In this document: in pieces, positions 1 through 16,642 of the stretch
How the letters are laid out: every line of letters begins with the position of its first letter
How positions within the stretch are numbered: the stretch's first letter is position 1
DNA from: Acanthosepion esculentum
Lineage: Eukaryota > Mollusca > Cephalopoda > Sepiida > Sepiidae
Assembly: GCA_964036315.1 (NCBI GenBank)
Contig: OZ038478.1
Span: 142,142,565-142,206,564, forward strand
Direction of reading: 5' to 3'
Length of the DNA stretch: 64,000 nucleotides
Program-made: the position numbers and the translations under genes
Notes under the pieces: model-generated
What the model was told of the DNA's origin: nothing
Seen by the model: only the letters and a program-made list of their open reading frames with translations
Databases searched by the model: none

Positions 1-2245
<2,245 letters not shown>

Positions 2246-2295
<50 letters not shown>
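2246..2295. repeat. (GATA)n microsatellite
   Basis: About twelve uninterrupted GATA units. Confidence 0.97.
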
Positions 2296-2750
2296 ACAGA
2301 CCAAATTCAATTTGAACATGCAGCATTTCCTAAGCAAGTCATTGTTCAGATATTTTCCAGCGTTATTGTGGCAACTTCTTTTCATTCAACAAATGAATAG
2401 TCTATAAAAATGGCACGGTTCTCTGCTAATAGGAATAAATTAGATAAAAATTTGGTGAGAAAAAACAATTTTTAATTGTCATCTTGCCAACTTTTTTGTT
2501 AGCGACCGGAATTAATTATTTAATACAACCTCAAATCAACAAACATTTCATCATGCAGATTAAAATTTCGTGGATGAAATATTTATATTATTTTTTTACT
2601 TTTCCAAGCATCCATTTCATCAATTCTTTCTGCTCTCTTCTTTAGAGACTGACTTAGCCATGAGACTTGCTAATAAATTTTAAGTGATTTTTTTAAAAAT
2701 ACCATTCTTTTTCTTGCAAAAATAAATAGCGGTTCAGGATAGATAAATGC

Positions 2751-2751
<1 letters not shown>

Positions 2752-2840
<89 letters not shown>
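2752..2840. repeat. (AT)n microsatellite
   Basis: An uninterrupted AT dinucleotide tract of about 89 bases. Confidence 0.98.
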
Positions 2841-2845
<5 letters not shown>

Positions 2846-2924
2846 TACAGAAATATAGTGTTTAGGGGCAGAAACATTGTAATGCGTTTATCTCCTATAT
2901 GAGTGAAGTGCGTGAAATGTCGTG

Positions 2925-3060
2925 CTTATCGGTGCGAAAATGGAAGCGGAATTCTGAGTTTAGATTCCCACCGGAATCGTTGCATTCACTTTTGCAGAAA
3001 TGCCCTTGGGGAAAGGTGTCTCTTCTTCACCCACCTATGGGTCAAATACCAGAGAAGACG
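2925..3060 (+). repeat. possible short interspersed repeat, copy 1
   Basis: The segment reads like a diverged relative of 53735-53840: both have a 'TCCCACC' block, then a GCRTTCAYTTT-type stretch, an 'AAATRCC' block and a run ending TGGGRAAAG. A 106-codon frame starting at 2903 overlaps it but has no recognisable domain, so I read it as non-coding. The 'TCCCACC' block resembles part of a pol III B box, which would fit a tRNA-derived SINE, but I cannot see a convincing A box. The assignment is weak. Confidence 0.25.
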
Positions 3061-3239
3061 TCTCTCTAGCTATATGTCGATGAACTTACCTGTAAAAATT
3101 ATTTACTACAGATACCACAGTAAAGATATATTAGGTGGTGAGGCTGTGAACCTGTATTCCACACTGGGGAGTCAAATGGCATTAAAGAGGAGGAAGAGGA
3201 ATATCCTAAATGCGAATGCTTGAATCCCTTGAAAAACAG

Positions 3240-4736
3240 CTTTCCAAATCCAGATACGATAGAGACCTGAAAAAGTCCAGAAGGTAAAATAGCGGAAATG
3301 TTGTGACTATATGATAAGGAAACTAATCTGAATAGAGTAATATATGAGTTGAAATTATTCTATCAACAAATCATTTCTGCGTTAGTCTAGCTTATTCATT
3401 GAGGTATATCTTCTACCTTAGATCATGAATTTATAGCTTGCAGAAAGGACAAGCATAACATCTAATATAAGCATATGCACGTCAACCTACACCTACAACA
3501 CACACACGCGCGCACACACACCCACACACACATATATATATAGAGAGGGGGGGGACCAAGAAGAGAGATGCATGTATAAAAGTGTAAAAACTTAAATACC
3601 TCTATGTATTCCCGCTTGTATCTGTGTAAGAAATGGAATGGAGGACTGTTTTACTTTACTTTTTTGTTCTTTAATTCCCATTGTTTTCACAAAAGGGACA
3701 GTTATTCAATCGATCGCATTAGTAATAATCAGAGGGAATATACGGAAAAGTGAACGAGTGACAAGCGCAAATAACATTCTCCTGCCACGGTTTGGTTCAC
3801 TAACAAAACATCATCATTCGATATTTCCGCCTTTTTACCTCGTTTTGATAGACGCGTCATATTTTTCTCTCGCTCTAGGCAGGAAAAAAAGACCCAACGA
3901 CGCATGCAAAACCTGTACTCGCTCTGAGCCCTGTGTTTCATCTTATGACCTTGCTCTGCTAAGAAATGTGGAGAGCTAGGAAGTAACATTCAATGTATCT
4001 TGACTAAATACCATCACAAAGTGAATAACTTTTAGTTATTCCCCTGTGCTATGTATTTCAATGATTTCGTATTGTTTTTGTTCTTGCTTCTGGCTTTAAA
4101 AAGCGAAACAAAGATTAGACGTATTGGAACACATGAAAAAGAATAAGAGCTGGTTTATAAAGGGAACTAACTCTATATGCACAAAGATGAAAGAGTTATA
4201 ATGATGTCCCTGCAATGTTATATATGATAATTACAAATACGTGCGTATGAGTGTGATCTGTGCATGCATATGACTATGAATGCTTTTATTCTATGGAAAC
4301 GGCCATTTAGTCATGTGCACCACTAGAAAATGATTATTATTAAGTTTCGAATATAAAAGTTTTCGTACGTTTATGCAACTGCATAAATCTGTAATTTGTA
4401 AATGTTTATGAATGTAAATGAAAATATTATAAGTTAGTAAATATTTGCAATATATATATATATATATATTTGTATATAGCTGTATGAATATAAAATGAAT
4501 TGTTCGGTGTTATATGCGTATGTATATACAATCTACATGTATGAAGGTAAATTTTAATAAGGTGAAGTTTAAATGGATGTGGAAACTGTTTTACTATCTG
4601 CGTGACTTGTATTCGTTATAATTTCTTCAATATATATAAAGTTTTCGTGCATATCAAATTGATTCTCAATTTTAGTGCTTTATTCTAGACTTATTTCATG
4701 TAAACATTTAAAACCTATCTATGACTACTATAATGT
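3240..4736. other. unassigned DNA with small simple repeats
   Basis: This contains a short CA/TA/G-run microsatellite near 3500-3550 and a short AT tract near 4450-4470. No gene is recognisable; the 113-codon frame at 3638-3979 has no motif. Confidence 0.45.
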
Positions 4737-4782
4737 TATCATTATTATTATTATTATTATCATTATTATTATTATTATTTAG
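4737..4782. repeat. (ATT)n microsatellite
   Basis: A trinucleotide ATT tract with two C interruptions. About 1 kb of unassigned DNA follows it, up to the mariner relic. Confidence 0.9.
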
Positions 4783-5829
4783 TGAGAAGCAGTCCACCAA
4801 CAAAGGCTAAGTGACAAATACATGAAACGCAATATACCCATTATGACAAGCAGGGTGATAAGTATGTAGCAGGCACATTACAGCCAAATGTTTGCAACAT
4901 GGTGACATGTTTTGATAAAATAAACCTGTAACCTTGCAGGTAGGATCCAGTTAAAAATACCTTCAGATTGGGCAATCCATTTACGTTTTGACCGTATTCC
5001 TAAGTATTTTGATGTAACTACAAACCGCTTTAACTGTCTCATCCTTCAAACATAAAAATAACCCTCTCGAAACCCAATGTTCTACAATAATTATCTACTG
5101 CCTCTGAATCTGATAATGAACTAAAATTTAATTTAATTGCATTAAAGTTGTCAATGTTCTCGCTCATGTGTTTCATATGTATTGTTTATCGTTTCTGTTA
5201 GCCAAAGAACTGTTTCATCAAAGGTGTCGTGATATTTATTGAATAAACTTTAGTCAGTTTTTTTCTCTAATTATTTTTGCTCGTATGAGTAAAGTCTTTT
5301 TGTTAAATCAGCGAGTGTGGTGGAGACCAATCAGAATAATTACAATGGGTTTAATTTAGACTGAAGCAACACATTAAAGGTAAATTAATATTAATAAAAA
5401 CGAGAGTCAATTGGTAAAATGGCGGATGCATATCGAGATCCTGTTACTATTGAGGTATTATTTTCGAATAAGCACTAAAGTCTCTAGAGGTACTGAAATG
5501 AAACAATAGCTCACTGCACTGCTCAAAAACAGGTTTAAGCATTTAAAATGTCACTTGAAATGTGGCCAGATGAGGGCAGCAATTAATTATTGATTATGGG
5601 GCTTAGAAAGGAATAATATATCATCTGTACTCAAAGACCTCCAGAAAAATGACGATCATCAAAAGATAATTTATCTAGAGAATTAGATAAGCTTCGAAAA
5701 TTATAGATGAGTTTTCTAGATATTCCCTATAAGTAAAAAAGAGAACTAAAGTACTGTTGATATAGGCTAATGATACTCAATAGATTCTAAATCACAACCA
5801 GAAGGATTTGAAGGAACAAAACAGTTTTT

Positions 5830-6965
5830 CACGATTTTCTAATCTAGTCCCCCTTGACATCAATACACTTGGTCCACGATGCTTAAGCATTGCAATCCCA
5901 TCACGTACAAAGGTGACGTCTTTGTCCTCAAAAAATCCTCCACAGCACATATGATCTCATCATTGTTTCTAAAACTTCAACCACGCAGGTGGGATTTCAG
6001 TTTAGGAAACAGGAAGAAGTCAGATGGAGCTAATTCTGGTGAGTAAGGGGGATGGGTAGCAATTCAAAGCAACACTTGGATGCAATCTGGGCAGTTTGAA
6101 CGGGCGCGTTATCCTGGATCAAGATCATACCTGCCCTGAGCTTCCTTCTATGTTTCGACTTTATGTCTTATGTTACTATAGTTTTCAGGTAGTCTATCAT
6201 GATTACGCCTTCAGAATAAAAAAATCAAACAAAGCCATCACCTTGCCAAGAGACGCTGCCTGTTTTATGTTCCTCGGGGTGGAGTGTTTCTACTGTTTGC
6301 TTTGAATGTTTAATTCAGGCTCGAAGTGGTGACCCCAGATTTCATCTTGAGTTACTCATCTGCGGTGGAAATTATCAGGGTCAGCCTGGAAGCAAGTCAG
6401 AAGTTCCCCAGAAATGTCAGCCCTTTTCAGCTTCTGTTCTGCTGTCAGCATTCTTGGAACCCATCTTACAGACGGCTTGCTCATCTCCAAAATCTCAGTT
6501 ACAACAGTATGCGCCGAAACATAACTGATGCCTAAGACGTGTCATTGAAAACCATACGGTTAAGGAGATGAACTGGTTCATCAGTGGTTGCGGTTTTTAG
6601 ACGCCCTGACCGAGGGTTATCTTCTGTGCCCCTCCCTGTCCCGCTTAAATTCCGCAGCCCACTTCTTCTCAGTTGCATAAGAAGGGGAGCCCTCAGCAAC
6701 AAATCCACGACGAAATGGTCCTCGTGGATTTTTCTTGGGGTCATACCTTTCTTTTGCAGTATTTTATGACTGATCGGGCATCTGTTTTTCTTCATTTTTA
6801 GATTTGTTGCACACCTCTCTCATTTCTATGGGCCTCACCCGAACAGAAATTAAGACAGAAATCTGAATTAGTTTTTTTCTAGTGGTATTGTGCTGCCTAA
6901 TATAAAAATTCAGTTATGGTTCTTCGTCCTGGGTGAGGCTTGGAACTTTTTGAACGACCCTCGTA
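5830..6965 (-). pseudogene. mariner-family transposase relic
   Basis: This is a decayed mariner (D,D34D-type) DNA transposon read leftward. From its 5' side the translation shows the helix-turn-helix region ending EDNPRSGRLKTATTDE, then SKPSVRWVPRMLTAEQKL, the first catalytic block VTQDEIW, the second QDNAP, and, after a frameshift, the third PPYSPELAPSDFFLFP. Stops and frameshifts interrupt it, so it cannot make an active enzyme. The right edge fits an inverted-repeat end: read on the minus strand it begins TACGAGGGTCGTTCAA at a TA dinucleotide (6964-6965). I could not find the matching terminus on the left, so the 3' end is probably truncated. The family call is secure; the left boundary is approximate. 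Confidence 0.85.

Positions 6966-9050
<2,085 letters not shown>

Positions 9051-9120
<70 letters not shown>
9051..9120. repeat. (AT)n microsatellite at Helitron 3' end
   Basis: A pure AT tract begins immediately after the CTAG terminus. Confidence 0.97.
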
Positions 9121-9124
<4 letters not shown>

Positions 9125-9305
9125 GAGAGAGAGATATAGATAAATATAAAAGAATGTATGTATTCAGTTTATGTGAGTAAATGGTAATATATAGATTAAC
9201 GATATCTATGTAAAATTCAGCAAAATAAAACTGGAAAAAATACTCTCGAAGAACATTGCTTTAATCTGAAGATGTTTGTTATCTATAATGCAGGCATACA
9301 AGCAC

Positions 9306-9336
9306 ACACATACATACATACATACATACAAGTACA

Positions 9337-9366
<30 letters not shown>
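9306..9366. repeat. (ATAC)n microsatellite
   Basis: Tetranucleotide ATAC units with a single interruption near 9330. Confidence 0.93.
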
Positions 9367-9371
<5 letters not shown>

Positions 9372-9461
9372 TATTAAGTTAACTTACTGATGTGCACGCA
9401 CATACTGCACACGCATACACACATATGTGTGTATATGCGTGGATGAGTGTGTGTGTATAAT

Positions 9462-9605
9462 GGTGACAGTCTGTTTCATGCTAAAACGCAATCTTTGTCG
9501 CCTCTGGTTGTTGTCCTCAATGTCCATTTTATAATTACATACGCTCTATCCCTTTTATTGAGAATTTTAGCCTATGAATATAGCATAACTTAAAACTACA
9601 TTTTT

Positions 9606-9606
<1 letters not shown>
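9462..9606 (+). mobile_element. hammerhead-bearing repeat, copy 2 (partial inverted duplication)
   Basis: The left part holds the antisense of the hammerhead core (GACAGTCTGTTTCATGC and onward). The right part holds the sense-strand tail (TGTCGCC... through TTATAATTACATACGCTCTA), ending at an AT tract. The two halves therefore face each other, as in the perfect palindrome at 44325-44469, but the centre is lost. Read on the minus strand, GAAA and stem III (ACAG/CTGT) survive, while the CUGANGA segment has decayed to ACAAAGA. Confidence 0.5.

Positions 9607-9670
<64 letters not shown>
9607..9670. repeat. (AT)n microsatellite
   Basis: An AT tract directly downstream of the hammerhead-repeat tail. 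Confidence 0.97.
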
Positions 9671-9672
<2 letters not shown>

Positions 9673-10239
9673 CAGATCAAGTTTTTTTTATTTTCAACAT
9701 AATATATTTCTATATCAATGCACTTGATTTATTGTTGAATATTAGCCACATGGATTGAATATTATTCATCGAAATTCTCTAATAAATATTCAGCGTCAGT
9801 CTATGGAGTTATCGATTGGACCGCGTGTATCGTTTATTCTGGTAGAATTCGCATAATATAGCCTGCATGTCTCGGTATAGAGTCGTGGTTATCAAATTTA
9901 GTCTTTTTCGCCATTACCACTGACTGGAAGGCGCCTACAAAAAATCGCCAATGCATAAAAGTTATTTCTCTTCGTGTCTCTTCAGGACGATGGCGACCAT
10001 GTCTCTCCACAATTTCCTGTCCTTTATAACTCTTAATAAATTTTGTATGGTTTAACATAAACCAATAAACGAAATATAATCATTTACTTGTATATTATTA
10101 TATAATTATAAGTTTTCTATGTGGCGCGTTTCGCCCTTCATCGGACTAAATTTGTTATATTTGTGCGACTACACATACGCGCGAACCAGGAATGTTGGGA
10201 TATTTAAATTTTAAACTCAGGAAAAGGAACATGAATGAC
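9671..10239. other. unassigned DNA with a PLE-tail-like motif
   Basis: No gene is recognised. On the minus strand near 10118-10150 the sequence reads CCGATGAAGGGCGAAACGCG. This resembles the CUGAUGA...CGAAAC signature but lacks a foldable stem II, so I do not call a ribozyme. Confidence 0.35.
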
Positions 10240-10775
10240 AAACTCATGGCCAGTCTAGATATAAAATCACTTTACACCAAAGTCCTAGTCAAGAAATAAC
10301 TAAATCTCCTAAAAAAGTAACTATAATCAAAGGGAAAGTTCTCCCAACCAACAGCTATTAATACATCCTCGTGATATTGATTTACCTGACCTAACAAACA
10401 AACTAAACCAAGTTGAACATACAATAAAATTTACATACGAAATGGAAAAATACAATTCCTCATCCTTCCTAGATATCAAGGTACATCCCGTTAACACCAG
10501 TTTAAAACTTGGTGTCCACTGGAAATCAACCAACAAAAACGATCTAATAAATGTCTATTCTCATCATAACAACACAATAATATCCCGTATAATCACTGGA
10601 TTCGACTTAAGAGCAGCCTTAATATTTACAAGAAGAGGAGAAATGCATTGAAAAGCTTCTTCAGTATCCTAATTATTTTATATTCAATGCGAAACAAAAG
10701 GCTCATAAAATATTCTAAAATAGAAAACGCAATGAATCAAAATATATAGTCATACCAACTAAGTTACATTCAAAT
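10240..10775 (+). pseudogene. Penelope-like element reverse transcriptase relic
   Basis: A decayed PLE fragment. The translation shows ASLDIKSLYTKVLVKK (RT motif A region, D in the catalytic position), then a gap, then FTYEMEKYNSSSFLDIKV and STNKNDLINVYSHHNN, which are the post-catalytic thumb blocks of Penelope-type RTs. Further on, YPNYFIFNAKQKAHKIF and [12 protein letters not shown] match the region leading to the nuclease. The catalytic YxDD segment is deleted (between about 10310 and 10370) and there are stops. The 3' side runs into a long AT tract, so no GIY-YIG domain remains. Confidence 0.8.
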
Positions 10776-10850
10776 TATATATATATATATATATACATAT
10801 ATATATACATATATATATATACATATATATATATACATATATATATATAC

Positions 10851-10936
<86 letters not shown>
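10776..10936. repeat. (AT)n microsatellite with phased C substitutions
   Basis: The first half has AC interruptions at regular spacing (about 16-17 bases), giving a higher-order period. The second half is a pure AT tract. Confidence 0.95.
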
Positions 10937-10939
<3 letters not shown>

Positions 10940-13900
10940 GTTCACTGATATAACAAACACTCCTAGAAAAGTTAAGGGTAAAAAAAACAAGAATGTTTTA
11001 AATAATCGACCCATATCGATTTATTTTGCGCTTAGATATTATCTATTTGATGTGGTCTCTTTTCTCGTCCCTTTATCCTTAAACTTCGTAACATTCTTTA
11101 TGTTTCTTCTCTTACCTCTTCCCAAAATGTCACCCACTCTCTTTCTCTGCGATTCTTTTTCTTTGCAGTCCCCTTTCTTTATGTACAGTCTCGTTTTTTC
11201 CACGTTTATTCCCCTCGTTACTCGCTTCTCGCCTATATCTCTTCACCCGCTGTTCCATTATCTACCTTTTCCTTTTCCGCGCACGGACATTCGTTCTTTT
11301 ATTCTTACTTCCATCTTTTTAAAATCATCACTCTTCTCTTTTCTCCTTTCGTTCTTTCATTTATTTTCCTTTTCTGTCCATTCTCACTCACTTTCTTTTC
11401 CACCGCTTTTTCTACCGCTCTTTTTCAAATTATTTTTCTTTTGCATTCTCTGATGGCATCTACCCTGAATCAATCAAAAAAATTCAGGATTTGGGAATAC
11501 TAAACACTTTATATCCCTCGGCGTCTGGAGCAGTTTATAACAAATTAAGTCTTGGAGAAAAGAAAACTGAACATAGATTAGACTGCACCCAACACCGCAA
11601 ATTGCTACAAAACTAAAATATCAACCTGAAAACTCGATTCATTTTCTTCATTTTCATAACCTGGTAAAATCGAGATTTTTATATGGGTGTCATGCATGGC
11701 GCCAAACCCGTTCAGAAATACCTAAGCTCTCAGCTATATACAACCGCTTCATAAAAACCGCTTCATGTTTGCAGGTGAAGAAATAATGTGTTTGCTCGAG
11801 TGAAACCCGAGGGCTTTGGCAAAGATCATTGTGGACTCGGGGTACAGATTAACAAAGAACCCTAGCAAATAACAGAAACGACATCACTTGGGGATTACTA
11901 ACAGTAGCAACAGCTAAAATGAATAGCACATGTGACTTGAAGAGAAAATAAGATGTTGATATTCCACACTACTTCAAATAAAAGATAAGAAAGGAAACCC
12001 CCATCAATATCAGAAAGAGCGATAACAGTTACTGGACTTGAGGATCATCTTTTCCTTAAAAATTATTTTAAAAGAATGATTTTATAAATTTCAACTGACA
12101 ATAGTACTGACTGTTCGGTGAATGAAAGCCAAATGGCAAATATTACAATTACTATTTTCTTTTTCCGTTTTTTCTTTCTTCACATTCTTATCACTCTATC
12201 GTATTAATCTTTCTCTTAGTCTCACATAGTAATTTTCCCTTCCATTCCTTCTCTATCTCAGTAATTTTTCTTCTGTGGTTTTCGTTTTTTATCTTATTAT
12301 CTATTTGACTATTTCTTTCTCTTAAGTCTGCGCTGATTTTAAATTTTATTTTTATCTCTTCAGAAGTCTTTTCCTCCTCGACTTTGTATCATTTTCGTTT
12401 TAATTTTTCGCATCGCCATCTCTTTCTTTTTAGCAAACGGAAAAAAATAATACGATATTTGAAATCCTAACCAAATGACCAGACATCAGAATTTTGGTCG
12501 AGCCTAGAAATTTTCAGCACCCACTCGTGCATGTCCGGCCTTCTCATATTACAAGCTGTCCAAACTTTGTTTTTTTATCTCCTCAACAAGAACTCTTCTA
12601 TTTAAACAAGTTAATGATACTGAATGTTAATGTCTGAGAAAAATCCCCATCCCCCCCATCGTTAGGTGGTTAGTGATGTCAGTTTGCAGGTGGATGCGGG
12701 GCGCCTTTCGTTTCGCGTGAGTGTTTTCGTATTTGTTGTTGTGTTTGAATGAGTGCGTGTCAGTGTGTGTGTGTGCTGTGGATGAATGAATGTTTTATAC
12801 TATTATAGTCCCGCATTGATTTCGGCCAGTGAACTGGTATTTCTGCCACATTTAGTGATTGTGGGGGGGGGGTTATTACTAATATTATTTTATTTAGTTT
12901 CTTGTAAATAGTGTTATATTCATATTGTAAATACTCATTGTGGCTAGATTTTAGAATTGTTATGTTATTCCCCTCCCCACACAGACAACGAATTGTAAAC
13001 ATGGGGACTAGTTAGTATTTTCATAGAGATAGTGAGGTATTATGGTAGATGTAGTAAGAAAGGTACGTATGAATGTGTTGTTTTGGTGAAAGGAATATTG
13101 TTCGTACGATTGGGTCAGTGTTTGTCGCTAGCTAAGTTATAGTTAAAACAGAAGAAGACCGTCCTTTCCCCAATCCCCCCCATCGGCCTTGTGCCACATT
13201 TCTGTGTATTCTACAGAATAAATATCGCTTTGTGTTTGAGGAGAAATAGAACTATAATCAGAGAATCAGTTATCAGATAACTCCAGATATGGAAAACTCT
13301 TATCTATTAAAAATCGTCTATCTGGCTTCAAAACTCGACGAAAATATCTCCCTCTTTTCAGGGTCAGGTCCTTTCAAGACATAGTTGATCATGACTCACC
13401 ACAATATTCTGTCTCCTATTACCCTATGTATTTTTATCATTTACCATTGTTATTCCTCTATGCTCTGTTATCGATTCCCAAATCTCATTAAGTAACTTAC
13501 TTGCAGTTTCCCCTGCTTTTTTGTTTGATTGTTTTCATTGCGTCTTTCAGAAATTTCAGGTGTCTCTTTCTCATTGTAAATGTGTTTCCTTGCTGTTTTC
13601 TTAAGATTTCTTCTTTGCTCACGTGTTCTGCCCATAGTCGAAAACCTCTGTCATTTCATCGCTGTGGAAATTGTCCAGCCTTTACTGTATATAGGAGATT
13701 AGATTTTATAGAAAGAGATTCAAATCAGATGTGCCTGTTATAAGAGCAGGTTAGTCTTCAATAGTAAAATCAGTCTTTGGAATGTTCTTATTATAGTCGG
13801 TCTCTGACGGGCGAAGTGTGAGAAAAAGATTTTATTTTAAACATCGTATGCAAATGTGGCGAAGAATTTAATACAAAAGGTATCTATTCCCTCAAAGATA

Positions 13901-14340
13901 GGCACGAGAATACTTTAAACCAACTATCAGCATTTTGTTCGGTCTAATAGCATTTGGTGTGTTCTCTGTCGCCTGTCAGCTGGCTTGAATCTTTTTGTAA
14001 GTAATCGTTCATTTTCAATCTCTTCTCTTCCTATTGATTTTATTGATTTTATTTATTTAATTATTTTCGATTACTGTTAGTAATTCTCTTAGTTTAGAAT
14101 ACTGTTCCTGGCTGCCGATGCAAATTTTAGCTTCCCGCCTCTCACTCATTTCAGTCTTTATTTTGAGTTCTTTGTTTGAATATGAATTCCTCGAAATAAT
14201 TCATGCTAGCATCGAACTCAGCCGCGTGTATCGGGCATGTTGTGGCTTAGTCTTTCTTCTATCCCGCCAAATGTATGTTGGCACTTAAACTAAGTTGAAA
14301 CTTTATATATGCACAATTTTTTCTACTTGTGTGTGTGTTT
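10937..14340. other. unassigned DNA with pyrimidine-rich tracts
   Basis: The stretches 11052-11453 and about 12150-12430 are strongly C/T-rich on the plus strand; the 133-codon frame in the first is low-complexity Phe/Ser/Leu/Pro and is not a credible protein. The segment near 11860-11960 shares a block (ACAGCTAAAATGAATAGCACATG) with about 50560-50600, which points to a common unidentified repeat. 12640-13230 has higher GC, C-runs and an AATAAA near its end and could be an LTR, but I found no partner copy. Confidence 0.4.
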
Positions 14341-14679
14341 GTGTATAATCGGAGTAGATAGGTCTACCTATTGCACGGTCAATACTCCACCCCCTTCTCT
14401 TGAACAGGTATAGAGACTCATCACTTGTTTCCTGTTTAGGAAGGGGTTCCCGGATCTTTTCCTTTTATCTGGCCTCTGTATTAGTGATGTCGTGAATCCC
14501 TTGTGATATGTGCAGTCTGTGACAACGTCTGAGGGTACCGGGTTGACAGTTCTCTGTTTGCTGTTACCGACTGGTAGTTAGGAGCCCCTAACTCTTGCGT
14601 AGCGTCTTGGGTGGCTGCTCTAATCCACATAATTCCATAATAACGGGGTGCTTGTAGTCGCATATCGCGCATGGAAGAG

Positions 14680-16471
14680 TGTGCCTACACGCACCAGTGG
14701 TGAGCAACCCCCAGGCCACATTATTGTACAGGCTGCGCCAGCTCATTTCTGCCTATGTTCCATACAATGACTGTTCAGCTACTATTACTTTAGGCCCTCT
14801 CACTTTTACTAACAACATTACCCACCGTGACTACAATCAAAGTAAACCTAAACCAGCTTTTAAAAATTCACCTGAGCTCTTTAACATTTTCTTTTCCAAC
14901 ATCCGTGGCATTCGGACCAACTTCTGCAGTGTGGAATTGTTCAACGTTGTGAAGTCCCCTGACATGCGAGCGCTCTCTGCGAGTCCAGCCTTAATCCGTC
15001 AATCCGCTCCTCTGACGACTTCTCGATTCCCCGTTACCTTCCTCTCCTTAGAAAGGAATCTATTACCCACATACAAGGCCTGCGAATGTACGCACGTGAC
15101 CATCTTCTACTGGCTAGGGAACTATCTCTCGAATCTCCAGGCCATTCATACATGTGTATCCGTCTATCTCTCCTCGAATCTATAAGCTATCTCTTCTTTC
15201 TCTATCGCTCTCCATCCTCCAAAGACTCTTGTACTCGATTGCATTTCTGATAATATAGACAAGGCTATCTCTCTACATTCATCTGCAAACATATTTGTGT
15301 TTGCTGACTTTAATGCCCACCATACCAAATGGCTTAAACCCGCTTTAACTGGCCTTCCTGGCATAAAAACACTTAACTTTTCCATCACTCAATCTCTCAC
15401 ACAAGTGGTTGCCTCTCCTATGCATTTCCCCAGTAACCATGATCGTTAGGCTTCCCTTGTTCTCTATTTTACCTCCATCTCCGAGTATTGTCGTGCCATG
15501 CAGCTCTGCCCTCTTGGCAACTCTGATCATGTCGTCGTGTCTGTTAACATCTCCTTCTACTCCTTCCCTAGGAAAGAATCTCCTACCAACAGAAATCTAT
15601 TATCAACGAGCAGATTGGAACTTCTTCCGTAATCTCCTTTGCGATGTCTCCTGAAATATTGTCTTTGACCTCCCCGTTCAAAAATGTGCGTCTGAGGTCT
15701 CATCCTAGGTAAAAGCTAGAACCGAGGCTTTCATCCCTGCAAGAAAATATAAAGTGAAATCGCGCTCATCCTCTTGGTTCTGAGCTGTTTGTTCAGCAGC
15801 TATTGCCCCACAGGAATTACTACTTCCGTGTATACCGTAGGGACATGTCTGATTGCAACAGACGTGTCTTTGTCACTGCTCGTAACGAGTGCAAGCATGT
15901 CCTCAAAGAAGCAAAGTTACTCTTTGCCGAAATAATGAATCAATATATTGCGTCTCGCAAGTTTGGTTCAAAAGATGATTGGGGGCTGCGCAAAAGCGTG
16001 CTGAACAACAGCAAACCCTCAATACCCACTTTATTCAATTAATTTGAGGTCCTGACTTATTGAGCTGATAAGACTGAATGCTTTGCTAGTAAGTTCTCAT
16101 CCAATTCAACACTAGACTTATCTGGTATACCCACACCGGACTTTCCCCCTAGAACTGAGGTTCTACTGAGTGAGATTCAAATAACCCCAACGATGGTATT
16201 GGATGTCATCTCTAAATTAAACTCCCAAAAGGCTAGTGATGGGGACGGGATACCGACCATTGTCCTGAAGAAATGTGCTCCTGAATTAGCTCCTGTCCTC
16301 TCTAAACTTTACAATTTCTGCCTCACCGACTCTTGCTTTCAAGCCTGTTGGAAGACCTCATCTGTTGTGCCTATCTTTAAGAAGTCTGCTGACCATTCTG
16401 ACCCGTCTAACAATCCTATCAGTATCCTACCACTATTCGGTAAAGTCTTCGAAACTTTAACCAACTTATAA
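14680..16471 (+). pseudogene. Jockey-like LINE ORF2 relic (endonuclease and start of RT)
   Basis: A non-LTR retrotransposon fragment in several broken frames. In order: SNIRGIRTNFCS (start of an APE-type endonuclease), VFADFNAHHTKWLKP (catalytic DFNAHH block), PLGNSDHVVVSV (SDH block), the linker HRNYYFRVYRR to SRKFGSKDDWG, then the RT finger region VISKLNSQKASDGDGIP, LKKCAPELAPVLSKL and SSVVPIFKKS. RT catalytic motifs are absent; the element stops abruptly at AT-rich sequence. Related pieces occur at 26463, 46700 and 59802, all minus strand. The upstream 14341-14679 is probably its 5' region. The naming to Jockey/CR1-type is from motif style and is less certain than the LINE call. Confidence 0.85.
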
Positions 16472-16642
16472 ATATTATACGTATACTATATACATATTAG
16501 CTGTATTATATATATGTATTATTCATATATAAAATATATATCATACGTACATATAGAGTACATATTTATCATATATTTTAATATATATTACATACATTCT
16601 ATATATTTTACATATATATTATATACATATTATATTGTATAT
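16472..16642. other. irregular AT-rich spacer
   Basis: Irregular TA-rich sequence between the LINE break and the truncated Penelope-like copy. It is probably the insertion target. Confidence 0.6.

Noticed and set aside
2246..2295. CRISPR-like periodic repeat
   Set aside because: It is a GATA microsatellite with no spacers; no CRISPR array is present anywhere in the window.
2903..3223. 106-codon Cys-containing frame
   Set aside because: No recognisable fold; cysteines are not regularly spaced, and part of the segment resembles a dispersed repeat.
10115..10155. CCGATGAAGGGCGAAACGCG (minus) as a hammerhead
   Set aside because: U4 of the core is changed and there is no foldable stem II.
11052..11453. 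133-codon open frame
   Set aside because: Pyrimidine-rich low-complexity DNA; the Phe/Ser/Leu/Pro composition follows from the base composition and no domain is visible.
14481..14672. Minus-strand 63-codon frame upstream of the LINE
   Set aside because: It is antisense to the LINE 5' region and has no motif.
15164..15530. Minus-strand frames of 61-74 codons
   Set aside because: They are antisense shadows of the LINE endonuclease read on the plus strand.
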